From: an uncultured Bacilli bacterium
GTDB taxonomy: Bacteria; Bacillota_I; Bacilli_A; RF39; UBA660
Reading direction: 5' to 3'
Length of the DNA stretch: 36,102 nucleotides
Assembly (NCBI GenBank): GCA_934177995.1
Contig: CAKPPW010000012.1
Location: 1 to 36,102 of the forward strand
Made by a program: the position numbers and the translations under genes. Within the stretch, counting starts at the first letter, position 1. Each line of letters begins with the position of its first letter. The notes under the pieces are model-generated. The model had not been told where the DNA came from. It saw only the letters and a program-made list of their open reading frames with translations, and did no database searches. Shown here one piece after another: positions 14,830 to 22,446 of this stretch.

Positions 14830-16977
14830 ATGGCTCATAAGAAAGATATGGTTAAAATAGATGATCTTTTAGAAAAACTAGACTATATGAAAGAGGGTAA
14901 AGATAAGATAATAGAAGCTTATCAGTATGCCTTAAAAAAACATGATGGACAATATCGGAAGAGTGGAGAGCCTTATATTATCCACCCTTTAAATGTTGCT
15001 ATTATTCTAACTAGTGTTTATGCTGATAGTGATAGTATAATAGCTGCTCTTTTGCATGATGTAGTAGAAGATACTGATGCAACGCTAGATGAAGTTGAAG
15101 AAATGTTTGGACCAGTTGTTAGAAAACTAGTAGATGGTGTTACGAAACTAGGTCGTATTCATTTCTCAACTGATAATGAGTATTTAACTAACTACTATAA
15201 AAAGATAATAGTAGGAATGAGTGAAGACGTTAGAGTAATTATTATAAAACTAGCAGATCGTCTTCATAATATGCGAACTCTTTGGGCGATACCAGAAGAA
15301 AAACAAAAGAAAAAAGCTAAAGAAACATTAGAAATATTTGCTCCTTTAGCTCATCACTTAGGAATTCATAAGATAAAATCAGAACTAGAAGACTTATCAC
15401 TTCGTTATTTAAAACCAGTGGTTTTCTATGATATTGCCGAAAAATTAAATAAAACCAAAGTAGAACGTGATAGAACAGTTGGTCTTATGATGAGTGAAGT
15501 TACTAACTTACTTAATGAGCATCATATTCCTCATGAAATAAAAGGAAGAGCGAAAAGTATCTATAGTATTTATAATAAACTAGATAAAGGTAAGAAATTT
15601 AGTGATATCTATGATTTACTAGCTCTTCGAATTCTTGTTGATACAGAGCAAGATTGCTACTTATCACTTGGTATAATTCATTCAAAGTTTCGTCCACTAC
15701 CTAAGAGATTTAAAGACTATATCGCTATGCCAAAACCTAATATGTATCAATCACTACATACTACCGTTTTTGGTATAGATGGTTATTTATTTGAAATTCA
15801 AATTAGAACTTATCAAATGGATGAAGTAGCCGAAAATGGTATCGCTTCCCATTGGGCTTATAAAGAACATAAAGATGCTTCTAAACTAATGCAGAATACA
15901 ACGGAACAGAAACTACAATTCTTTAAGACAATTATTGAACTTTCTCAAGATAAAATGACTAGTGAAGACTTTGTTAATAGTGTTAAAGATGAAGTGTTAA
16001 ATAACAACATCTATGTTTTTACTCCTAAAGGAGATGTAATGGAACTACCTAAAGGAGCAACCCCACTAGACTTTGCCTATAAAGTACACTCTAAAGTAGG
16101 AGAGACAACAGTAGGAGCGATAGTTAATGGACAAATAGTACCACTTGACTATCAATTAAAGAATAATGATATTGTAAAGATTAATACTAATAAAAGTGCC
16201 CATCCTTCTAAAGAATGGTTAAAACTAGTTAAAAGTACCCAAGCTAGAAATAAGATTAGATCATACTTTACTAAGAGTGAGAAAGAATTATTTGTAGAAC
16301 GTGGTAAGTATTCCCTAGAAAAAGAATTAAGAAAGAAAAAGTATAGTATTCAAGAGTTCATGAAAGATGAGAATATTAATACAGTCTTAGAAACATTAAA
16401 AGTAGGTAACTTAGAAGAGTTATACTTAGAAATTGGTAATGGTAAGTATAGTCCAACTACAGTAATTAGAATTATATTTAAAGAAGAGGAAGAAGAAAAA
16501 GAGAAAGAAGAAGTTAAAGTAAAGAAAATAGATAAAGAGACCTCATCAGATATAATAGTAGCAGGAATAGATAATATTAAAGTAAGTTTAGCTTCTTGTT
16601 GTGATCCAGTTTATGGAGACTCTATTGTAGGTTATATTACTAAAGGAAATGGTATAAGTATTCATAGAGCTACTTGTCCTAATCTTTTAAGAATGGATGA
16701 TAGATTAGTATCTGTTAGTTGGAGTAATAATCCTGCTAGTAAGTATTCAGTAGACCTTGTTATTTATAGTAATACCAGTGATAATAATCTAGCAGATATA
16801 ATTGCTACTACTAGTAAAATAGATGCTAATATAAATGGTGTTAAGATAATTGATAGAGGTAGTAATACTGTTTATGAAATGGCTTGTTTCGTAAAGAACT
16901 TAGACCACTTAGAGAAAGTACTAGTAGAACTTAATAAGAAACCATATATTAATAATATAGAAAGGTTAATGCAGTAG
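14830..16977 (+). CDS. rel: Bifunctional (p)ppGpp synthetase/hydrolase, Rel
   Basis: Rel makes and degrades the stringent-response alarmone (p)ppGpp. The hydrolase HD domain is intact: His52 (IIHPLN), His76-Asp77 (LLHDVVEDTD). The synthetase domain shows RAKSIYSIYNK and MPKPNMYQSLHTTVFG. A TGS domain (VFTPKGDVMELPKGATPLDF, about 394-450) and a C-terminal ACT domain follow. The CC region SLASCCDPVYGD is also conserved. Length 715 is usual for a long bifunctional Rel. The AGGGAGG ribosome site is strong. Order secDF-rel-dtd matches Bacillus without recJ and apt. Confidence 0.95.
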   Translation: MAHKKDMVKIDDLLEKLDYMKEGKDKIIEAYQYALKKHDGQYRKSGEPYIIHPLNVAIILTSVYADSDSIIAALLHDVVEDTDATLDEVEEMFGPVVRKLVDGVTKLGRIHFSTDNEYLTNYYKKIIVGMSEDVRVIIIKLADRLHNMRTLWAIPEEKQKKKAKETLEIFAPLAHHLGIHKIKSELEDLSLRYLKPVVFYDIAEKLNKTKVERDRTVGLMMSEVTNLLNEHHIPHEIKGRAKSIYSIYNKLDKGKKFSDIYDLLALRILVDTEQDCYLSLGIIHSKFRPLPKRFKDYIAMPKPNMYQSLHTTVFGIDGYLFEIQIRTYQMDEVAENGIASHWAYKEHKDASKLMQNTTEQKLQFFKTIIELSQDKMTSEDFVNSVKDEVLNNNIYVFTPKGDVMELPKGATPLDFAYKVHSKVGETTVGAIVNGQIVPLDYQLKNNDIVKINTNKSAHPSKEWLKLVKSTQARNKIRSYFTKSEKELFVERGKYSLEKELRKKKYSIQEFMKDENINTVLETLKVGNLEELYLEIGNGKYSPTTVIRIIFKEEEEEKEKEEVKVKKIDKETSSDIIVAGIDNIKVSLASCCDPVYGDSIVGYITKGNGISIHRATCPNLLRMDDRLVSVSWSNNPASKYSVDLVIYSNTSDNNLADIIATTSKIDANINGVKIIDRGSNTVYEMACFVKNLDHLEKVLVELNKKPYINNIERLMQ

Positions 16978-17412
16978 ATGAGAGTATTAATTCAAAGATG
17001 TAAGAATGGATTTTGTGATGTTGATGGTAAAAGAGTAGGAAGTATTGATAAAGGATTAGTCTTATTAGTCGGTTTTACTGATGGAGATAGTAAAGAGACT
17101 ATTGACTGGATGGTTAATAAGATTTGTAACTTAAGAATCTTCCCTGATAAAGATGGGGTTATGAATCTTTCTATTCTAGATGTAGAAGAAAAAGTCTTAT
17201 CAATATCTCAGTTTACCTTATATGCTGATACTAAAAAAGGTAATAGACCTAGTTATATCAAAGCGATGAATGGAGCGAAAGCTAAACTACTATATGACTG
17301 TTTTAATAAAAAACTAAGAGAAAAAGTATCAGTAGAGACAGGGGAGTTTGGCAAAGATATGGAAATAGGTCTTGTTAATATGGGACCTACTACAATTTTA
17401 TTAGAAAGGTGA
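16978..17412 (+). CDS. dtd: D-aminoacyl-tRNA deacylase
   Basis: Dtd removes D-amino acids mischarged on tRNA. The active-site motif SQFTLYADTKKGNRPS (77-92) and the C-terminal NMGPTT (134-139) are both present; length 144 is typical. The ATG directly abuts the rel stop (TAG ATG), and the pairing rel-dtd is standard in Firmicutes. Confidence 0.94.
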   Translation: MRVLIQRCKNGFCDVDGKRVGSIDKGLVLLVGFTDGDSKETIDWMVNKICNLRIFPDKDGVMNLSILDVEEKVLSISQFTLYADTKKGNRPSYIKAMNGAKAKLLYDCFNKKLREKVSVETGEFGKDMEIGLVNMGPTTILLER

Positions 17413-17416
17413 TTAT

Positions 17417-18478
17417 ATGTATAAGAATAAAATTAATTATAAATTATTAAATTTCTTAATCTTAATGGGACTTTTATATATTTGTGTAACTAATATTGGT
17501 ACTTGGTTTCAAATACTTAGTAAAGTAGTAAGTGTTTGCTTTCCCTTTATAATTGCTTTTGGTATTGCTTATGCTTTGCATCCTTTAGAGAAGAAGTTAG
17601 AAGAAAAAGGAGTTAGGAAAAGTATTGCTATTACTTTCTTAGTTATTGTTTCCTTATTAATTATCTTTGGTTTAATAGCTATAACTTTACCTTTAGTTTA
17701 TCAACAGTTAATATCTTTTGCTTCTAGTTTTGGTACAGTAGTAGAAGAAGTATCTAGAAAGTTTAATTTAAACTTATCTAGTTTTGAAGCGTCACTAACA
17801 ACATCTTTAGACCAGATAATTGGTAGTTTAGGTAACATCTTACAAAAAGGTACTATTGATGTAGTAGGTAAAACAGTATCTATTTTAGGTCAATCAGTTA
17901 TCGTCTTAGTAGTTACTATTTATTTCCTAGCTTATATGGATAATATAAGAGGAGCGGTTAGAAGATTCTTAAAGAGTTTAGAGAACAGAAGTTATGACTA
18001 TGTAAAAGCTCTTGATGTAGAAATAAGTAACTACCTAAAGGGTTTAGGTTTATTCATGGTAATTCAGTTTTTTGAATACTCTATAGTCTTCTTTATTGCA
18101 GGACACCCTAACTGGTTATTATTTGGTATACTAGCTTGTCTTACTACTGTTATTCCATACTTTGGTGGATTAATTACTAATATTTTAGCTTTAATAACCG
18201 CCTCTGCTATTAGTAGTAGAGTCTTCTTTGCTACCCTAATCGTTTGTTTAATTTTCCCACAATTAGATGGTTATTTAATCTCCCCTAAAGTATATGGTAA
18301 GACTAATAATATTAATCCATTAGTAACTATCATGGTTGTATCAGTAGGAGGAACACTTGGTGGTATGTTTGGTATAGTAATCGCTCTTCCTATTTATATA
18401 TTAATATCAAGTAGTTATCGCTTCTTTAAAAAAGATATAGAACGCGGAGTTAGAAAGGTAAAGGAACAGATAAAATGA
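17417..18478 (+). CDS. AI-2E family (PerM-like) membrane transporter
   Basis: A 353-residue membrane protein with about eight hydrophobic segments and the family layout: an N-terminal pair, a long loop (about 110-150), then a C-terminal group with FFIAGHPNWLLFGILA, VIPYFGG, PQLDGYLISPKVYGK and GGTLGGMFGIVIALPIY. Members export small molecules or ions (autoinducer-2 or sodium in some); the substrate here is unknown. The ribosome site AGGTGAT overlaps the dtd stop. Confidence 0.85.
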   Translation: MYKNKINYKLLNFLILMGLLYICVTNIGTWFQILSKVVSVCFPFIIAFGIAYALHPLEKKLEEKGVRKSIAITFLVIVSLLIIFGLIAITLPLVYQQLISFASSFGTVVEEVSRKFNLNLSSFEASLTTSLDQIIGSLGNILQKGTIDVVGKTVSILGQSVIVLVVTIYFLAYMDNIRGAVRRFLKSLENRSYDYVKALDVEISNYLKGLGLFMVIQFFEYSIVFFIAGHPNWLLFGILACLTTVIPYFGGLITNILALITASAISSRVFFATLIVCLIFPQLDGYLISPKVYGKTNNINPLVTIMVVSVGGTLGGMFGIVIALPIYILISSSYRFFKKDIERGVRKVKEQIK

Positions 18479-19398
18479 TAAACTTTAATAAAGTAGAACT
18501 AACAGAAAAAGATAAGGCCACATTTCTAACCCATAGAGGAACTATGCATGCAGATGAAGTTTTCTCTACCGCTTTCTTATCTTTTTTGTTTAATGTAAAA
18601 CTAGCAAGAGTAGGAGAAATTACTGAAGAAGATAGAGAAAGAGATGTTATTATCTATGATATCGGTTATGGTAAGTTTGATCATCATCAAGAAGATGCAA
18701 GAGTTAGAGAAAATGGGATTAAGTATGCTTCTTTTGGACTTTTATTTGACTATTATGCAAAAGATTTTTTAGAAAGTCTAGGGGTTGAGGACGTAGATAC
18801 TGTAAAAAAAGCAATAGAACAAGATTTTATCATTGGAATAGATGCTATTGATAATGGGGTTTTCCCATCAATTGATGCTCCTTATAAGGTGAAGACAACT
18901 TCAGACTTAATAAAACTATTTAATCCATCATATAAGAGTGGTCAAGATGAAAATGAACAATTTCTAAAAGCAGTAAGTGTTGCTCAAGTAATACTATCTT
19001 TAGAAATAGAGAGAATCATTGGCAAAGAAAAAGCAAAAACTAAAGTCTTAGAAGAAATAAAAAAACAGACTGGTCCAATCCTTGTCTTTGATGAATATCT
19101 TCCTTATGAAGAAGTATTATTAAATACTAGTGAAGCAAAAGATATCTTATTTGTAATGTTTCCCTCTAATAGGGGAGGCTATGCTATAAATACAGTTCCA
19201 ACTGATATAACAAATAGAACAGATAGATTATCTTTCCCTAAAGAATGGGCTGGTAAAAGTGGAGTTGAACTTGAAAAAGAAACAGGTATTACAGGTAGCT
19301 TATTCTGTCATGTTAATAGATTCTTAACTACTGCTAAAGATAAAGATACTGCTTATAAACTTGCTCTTTTAGCTATTGAAAAGAGTGGTAATGTGTGA
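18475..19398 (+). CDS. MYG1 family (UPF0160) protein
   Basis: A 307-residue protein with the MYG1 signature FLTHRGTMHADEVFSTAFLS near the N-terminus, YDIGYGKFDHHQEDARVR, and a C-terminal FPKEWAGKSGVELEKETG. The His/Asp clusters fit a DHH-like metal-dependent phosphoesterase fold; the eukaryotic relative is a 3'-5' RNA exonuclease. The gene overlaps the transporter by 4 bp (ATGA) and the next gene by 4 bp (GTGA). Its cellular role in bacteria is not established. Confidence 0.85.
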   Translation: MINFNKVELTEKDKATFLTHRGTMHADEVFSTAFLSFLFNVKLARVGEITEEDRERDVIIYDIGYGKFDHHQEDARVRENGIKYASFGLLFDYYAKDFLESLGVEDVDTVKKAIEQDFIIGIDAIDNGVFPSIDAPYKVKTTSDLIKLFNPSYKSGQDENEQFLKAVSVAQVILSLEIERIIGKEKAKTKVLEEIKKQTGPILVFDEYLPYEEVLLNTSEAKDILFVMFPSNRGGYAINTVPTDITNRTDRLSFPKEWAGKSGVELEKETGITGSLFCHVNRFLTTAKDKDTAYKLALLAIEKSGNV

Positions 19399-19880
19399 GA
19401 AGTATAGTCTATAACTCATCTCTTAAAACGGAAATGGGTACTCTTTTTATAACTGCTAATGATAGAAAACTTCTAGGTATTCATTTTGTAAGTGATTGTC
19501 CAAAAGATAATGAAAACTACTTAACAAAAGTGGTTAAACAGGAGTTATTAGAATACTTTCAAAAGAAAAGGACCTATTTCTCAAGATTCCCTTTAAGTCT
19601 TTCTTCCGCTGAAGAAAAGATATTTGATAAAATCCTAGCTATCCCTTATGGTATGACAAGTACATACTTTACACTTGCTAAAGAACTTGGCAATGTTAAT
19701 GATGTAAAGGAAATAGCTAAAATTATTCAAAATAATCCCTACTTAATCCTAATACCATGTCATAGAGTACTTGGCAAAAATAAAAGTCTTTATAACTATC
19801 AGGCTGGTGTTAAGATAAAGGAAGAATTATTAAAATTAGAACAAGATAATTGTGCTAATAAAAAAAGTGTGATACACTAA
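19395..19880 (+). CDS. Methylated-DNA-protein cysteine methyltransferase (Ogt-like)
   Basis: This suicide repair protein takes O6-alkyl groups from guanine onto Cys122 in the IPCHRVLG motif (120-127). The helix-turn-helix part (MTSTYFTLAKELGN) precedes it. Usual family members read PYG.(T/V)xTY..(I/L)A; here PYGMTSTYFTLAK is close. Start is GTG 19395, overlapping the previous stop as GTGA with AAGAGTGG upstream; no better ATG exists. Length 161 is normal. Confidence 0.88.
   Translation: MRSIVYNSSLKTEMGTLFITANDRKLLGIHFVSDCPKDNENYLTKVVKQELLEYFQKKRTYFSRFPLSLSSAEEKIFDKILAIPYGMTSTYFTLAKELGNVNDVKEIAKIIQNNPYLILIPCHRVLGKNKSLYNYQAGVKIKEELLKLEQDNCANKKSVIH
19850..19878 (+). promoter_or_regulatory. Possible promoter of the small membrane-protein genes
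   Basis: TTGTGC (19850-19855), a 17-bp spacer, and an extended -10 TGATACACT (TACACT 19873-19878), overlapping the end of the Ogt-like gene. Confidence 0.4.
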
Positions 19881-19903
19881 CATCATAGGGAAGGGGTATT
19901 AAT

Positions 19904-20317
19904 ATGAAGATTATGATTTCTCTTGTAAACTTAGAGAAGATTTTCTTTTTAGTAATTTTACCATTACTAATTAGTATTGTTTTATTTACAATATTTACTA
20001 TTGTTTTTAAAGCTAAAAATAAGAAAGAACGACCAGAGTATACCATTTATGTAATTAATTATTGGTCTAATATTTTAGGTATAATTTTTGCTGCTATTGT
20101 AACAGGACTTGCTATTGGTTTTTGTATTGCTTTTAATGCTACTTTAAGAAAATATGGACTAGTAGCAACTAATCAAATGATTTACTATGCATTATTGGTC
20201 TTTCCACTTATTCCATTTTCAATATTAATTTTATTTGTCTCTAAACTTTTAAAAACACTAAGATATAGAGAAACTCATGAATTAGATAAGAAAGAAGGAA
20301 TTAATTATGGGGAATAA
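19904..20317 (+). CDS. Three-helix membrane protein, unknown
   Basis: A 137-residue protein after the ribosome site GAAGGGG. It has hydrophobic helices at about 11-34, 54-77 and 89-112 and a hydrophilic basic C-terminus. No motif is recognised. It overlaps the next gene by 11 bp, so both are likely co-translated as a two-gene membrane unit. Confidence 0.65.
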   Translation: MKIMISLVNLEKIFFLVILPLLISIVLFTIFTIVFKAKNKKERPEYTIYVINYWSNILGIIFAAIVTGLAIGFCIAFNATLRKYGLVATNQMIYYALLVFPLIPFSILILFVSKLLKTLRYRETHELDKKEGINYGE

Positions 20318-20816
20318 AAGTAATGGATTAAAAATTGCCCTTACATATATAGCTATCTTTCTATTAGTTGTTTTAATAACTATTCCACCAGTATTTCGAA
20401 TAGTTTTTATCAATACCGATACTACAACTAGTAATAATAATGTTCAAAAAAATAGTTCAACTACGGTATTACACTGTACTAAAGAAGAAAGTATTGGTAC
20501 ACTAACTTACAATGTTCAAACATTTAGTACTTATAGTGATGAGTCTTTAGAAAAAGTAATCATTCGTTACACAAGAACAGGTGAACTTGATGCTACTAAT
20601 CAAGGTAACCAGTATGAAGTAGAAATGACTAATCTAAGAAGTAATTCTAATATTACAGAAACAGCAACAACTACGGGAAGTAAATTTGAAATAGCAAAAA
20701 GTATTTTAGCAGCTAATGGAAGTGATCCTGTTATAGGATTATATGCCAAAGAAATTACAGCTGAACAAGAGTTTTTAATTAGTAATAATTATACTTGTCA
20801 AATAACTAAATATTAG
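20307..20816 (+). CDS. Membrane-anchored extracytoplasmic protein, unknown
   Basis: A 169-residue protein with one N-terminal helix (about 9-34) and an exported domain rich in Ser, Thr and Asn. The domain holds two cysteines (in VLHCTKEE and YTCQITKY) that could form a disulfide spanning it. No lipobox is visible. The ribosome site GAAAGGA lies in the preceding gene. Function unknown. Confidence 0.65.
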   Translation: MGNKSNGLKIALTYIAIFLLVVLITIPPVFRIVFINTDTTTSNNNVQKNSSTTVLHCTKEESIGTLTYNVQTFSTYSDESLEKVIIRYTRTGELDATNQGNQYEVEMTNLRSNSNITETATTTGSKFEIAKSILAANGSDPVIGLYAKEITAEQEFLISNNYTCQITKY

Positions 20817-20824
20817 GAGTAGAT

Positions 20825-21922
20825 ATGGAACAAATAAATTCAATTTATATTCATATACCATTCTGTCAGACTATTTGTTCCTATTGTGATTTTTGTAAGC
20901 TCTTTTATAATAATAAACTGGTTGATTCTTATTTAAAAGAACTTGAAAAAGAAATAGATGAAAACTACAAAGGGGAAGAAATATCAACAATCTATATAGG
21001 AGGAGGTACTCCTACTAGTTTGTCGTATGATGAACTTTCCTTTTTATTTTCTATGTTAAAAAAAATTAGATTAGCTAGTAATTATGAATTTACAATAGAA
21101 GCAAATGTTGACAGTTTAGATATAAATAAAATAAAACTATTAAGAGAAAATAATGTTAATAGAATAAGTATTGGAGTAGAAACATTTAATGATGATTATC
21201 AAAAATTAATAAATAGAAAATTATCATTTAAAGAGTTAGAAGTGACTATTAAGTTATTGAAAGACAACGGTATTAATAATATTAATCTAGATTTAATGTA
21301 TGGATTTAAAAATGAATCTATAGAAATATTAAATAAAGATTTAGAGTATTTATTAAAATTAGATATTCCCCATATCTCCATTTATTCACTTATTATTGAA
21401 GATAATACCATCTTAAAGATAAATAATTATCAAAGGCTAGATGATGATAATGATCAAGTATTATATAAATATATAGAAGAAAAGTTAGGAAAAAATAATT
21501 ATCATCATTATGAAATATCTAATTATGCAAAAAATGGCTATGAATCAAGACATAATCTAGTATATTGGAATAATAATGAATACTATGGATTTGGTCTTTC
21601 AGCAGCTAGTTACTATAATAACATTAGAAAGACTAATACTAGAAGTATCACTAATTATTTAAATGGAGCAAGAGAAATAGAAATAGAAAAACTATCTTTA
21701 AAAGATAAGATGGATTATGAAATAATGTTAGGACTAAGACTAGAAAGAGGAGTATCTAAAGAAGAGTTTTTCAAAAGATATAATATTACTATAGATAAAG
21801 TATATAATTATAAAGGATTATTAGATAATAATATTTTGCTAGAGAATGATAAATATTTATATGTTAATAAAGATTATCGATATGTTTTAAATGAGATACT
21901 TAGTGAGTTATTTGTTAATTGA
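20825..21922 (+). CDS. hemW: HemW-like radical SAM protein
   Basis: A 365-residue radical SAM enzyme of the HemN/HemW group. The iron-sulfur motif is Cys14-x3-Cys18-x2-Cys21 in IPFCQTICSYCDFC, followed by IYIGGGTPTSL and HYEISNYAKNGYESRHN. HemW binds heme and helps insert it into proteins; it is often misannotated as oxygen-independent coproporphyrinogen oxidase. No other heme gene is in the window. The start ATG follows TAGGAGTAG. The next 516 bp hold only repeats and small units. Confidence 0.88.
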   Translation: MEQINSIYIHIPFCQTICSYCDFCKLFYNNKLVDSYLKELEKEIDENYKGEEISTIYIGGGTPTSLSYDELSFLFSMLKKIRLASNYEFTIEANVDSLDINKIKLLRENNVNRISIGVETFNDDYQKLINRKLSFKELEVTIKLLKDNGINNINLDLMYGFKNESIEILNKDLEYLLKLDIPHISIYSLIIEDNTILKINNYQRLDDDNDQVLYKYIEEKLGKNNYHHYEISNYAKNGYESRHNLVYWNNNEYYGFGLSAASYYNNIRKTNTRSITNYLNGAREIEIEKLSLKDKMDYEIMLGLRLERGVSKEEFFKRYNITIDKVYNYKGLLDNNILLENDKYLYVNKDYRYVLNEILSELFVN

Positions 21923-21951
21923 CACTTTAAAATGTATAGATATCATACTTA

Positions 21952-21990
21952 AAGTTGCAAAATAAAATGTAAAAAAATATGTTTGATAAA
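21952..21990 (+). repeat. 39-bp dispersed repeat, copy A
   Basis: Identical over 39 bp, in the same orientation, to 35988-36026. Each copy begins 10-30 bp after the stop codon of a gene. Inside it, TTGCAA and TATGTT are 17 bp apart, so it may carry a promoter. Confidence 0.85.
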
Positions 21991-22072
21991 CTGTTGATTA
22001 ACCTTATTATATTTGATATGATATTGTTGTAGAAGCTAAGAAATGGTAAAAACTGTACATTTTAATTTGCAA
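21955..22072. mobile_element. Possible MITE-like segment bounded by 17-bp inverted repeats
   Basis: TTGCAAAATAAAATGTA (21955-21971) occurs inverted with one mismatch at 22056-22072, giving a 118-bp unit that includes part of the 39-bp repeat. No target-site duplication is clear, and no transposase is inside. Confidence 0.4.
21994..22022 (+). promoter_or_regulatory. Promoter of the orphan small unit
   Basis: TTGATT (21994-21999), 17-bp spacer, extended -10 TGATATGAT (TATGAT 22017-22022). Transcription would start near 22029. Confidence 0.65.
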
Positions 22073-22109
22073 ATAAAAAGAAAAATAAGAAAGTAGAGGT
22101 GACCCACTC

Positions 22110-22202
22110 ATGGACAATATAAGTTTACATCTAGTTAACAGGGGGGTATTAAGTAACAAAACTACTTTCTTTTATTGTGTAGTAATAAAGATAGAGCTAT
22201 AA
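22110..22202 (+). CDS. Possible 30-residue peptide in the orphan unit
   Basis: ATG 22110 is preceded by AGAGGTGA (22095-22102) at a 7-base spacing. The frame ends at TAA 22200-22202 inside the terminator stem. The C-terminal half is hydrophobic (TTFFYCVVIKIEL), the N-terminal half is not. The ribosome site partly lies at the foot of the 22087-22171 stem, which could restrain translation. Confidence 0.4.
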   Translation: MDNISLHLVNRGVLSNKTTFFYCVVIKIEL

Positions 22203-22222
22203 GATTAGTCCTATCTTTTTTT
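22187..22222 (+). terminator. Rho-independent terminator of the orphan unit
   Basis: AAAGATAG (22187-22194) pairs with CTATCTTT (22211-22218), followed by a run of T to 22222. Confidence 0.7.
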
Positions 22223-22338
22223 GCTATGCTCCAAAAATGGTTATATAGCCAAATGTTTAAATTGAATTTTTATGATATGATTAAAATGTCAAGAATAATG
22301 ATATTTATAAAATAAAGAATGGAAGGTGTGAGACAGTG

Positions 22339-22446
22339 ATGAGAGCAGTAATATCAAACTGTCAAAGTAATAAATTAACGATAAAAAGGTATGAATCTAT
22401 CATTTTGAGTAATACTAAAATAAAAGAGGTGGTAGAAGATGAATAA
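22339..22446 (+). CDS. 35-residue leader ORF overlapping the secreted-protein gene
   Basis: ATG 22339 (or GTG 22336) follows GGAAGGTGTGAG. The frame runs 35 codons and stops at 22446, overlapping the next start by 8 bp (ATGAATAA). The peptide is basic in the middle and acidic at the end (KEVVEDE), with no membrane helix. The overlap suggests coupling with, or regulation of, the downstream gene. Confidence 0.45.
   Translation: MRAVISNCQSNKLTIKRYESIILSNTKIKEVVEDE

Larger units (their letters stand above)
22029..22222 (+). ncRNA. Orphan small transcript with long-range stem
   Basis: A stretch of about 194 bases runs from a good promoter to a good terminator with no large gene. AAGAAAGTAG (22087-22096) pairs perfectly with CTACTTTCTT (22162-22171). 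Within it, ACCC (22102-22105) can pair with the G-run at 22141-22146 and the T after it. It encloses a 30-codon frame and matches no riboswitch class I recognise. It could be a structured RNA, a type I toxin mRNA, or both. Confidence 0.45.

Noticed and set aside
20825..21922. Oxygen-independent coproporphyrinogen oxidase (HemN) function
   Set aside because: Length and motifs fit HemW, and no heme-synthesis genes are present in the window.
22043..22096. 17-codon frame in the orphan small unit
   Set aside because: No clear ribosome site and very basic AT-driven codons; more likely part of the RNA leader.
22002..22106. 34-codon minus-strand frame opposite the orphan unit
   Set aside because: No ribosome site or promoter on that strand, and the frame runs through the inverted repeat.
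22087..22171. Known riboswitch (c-di-GMP, fluoride, preQ1, guanidine, THF, SAM)
   Set aside because: None of the conserved core motifs of these classes could be matched by eye.
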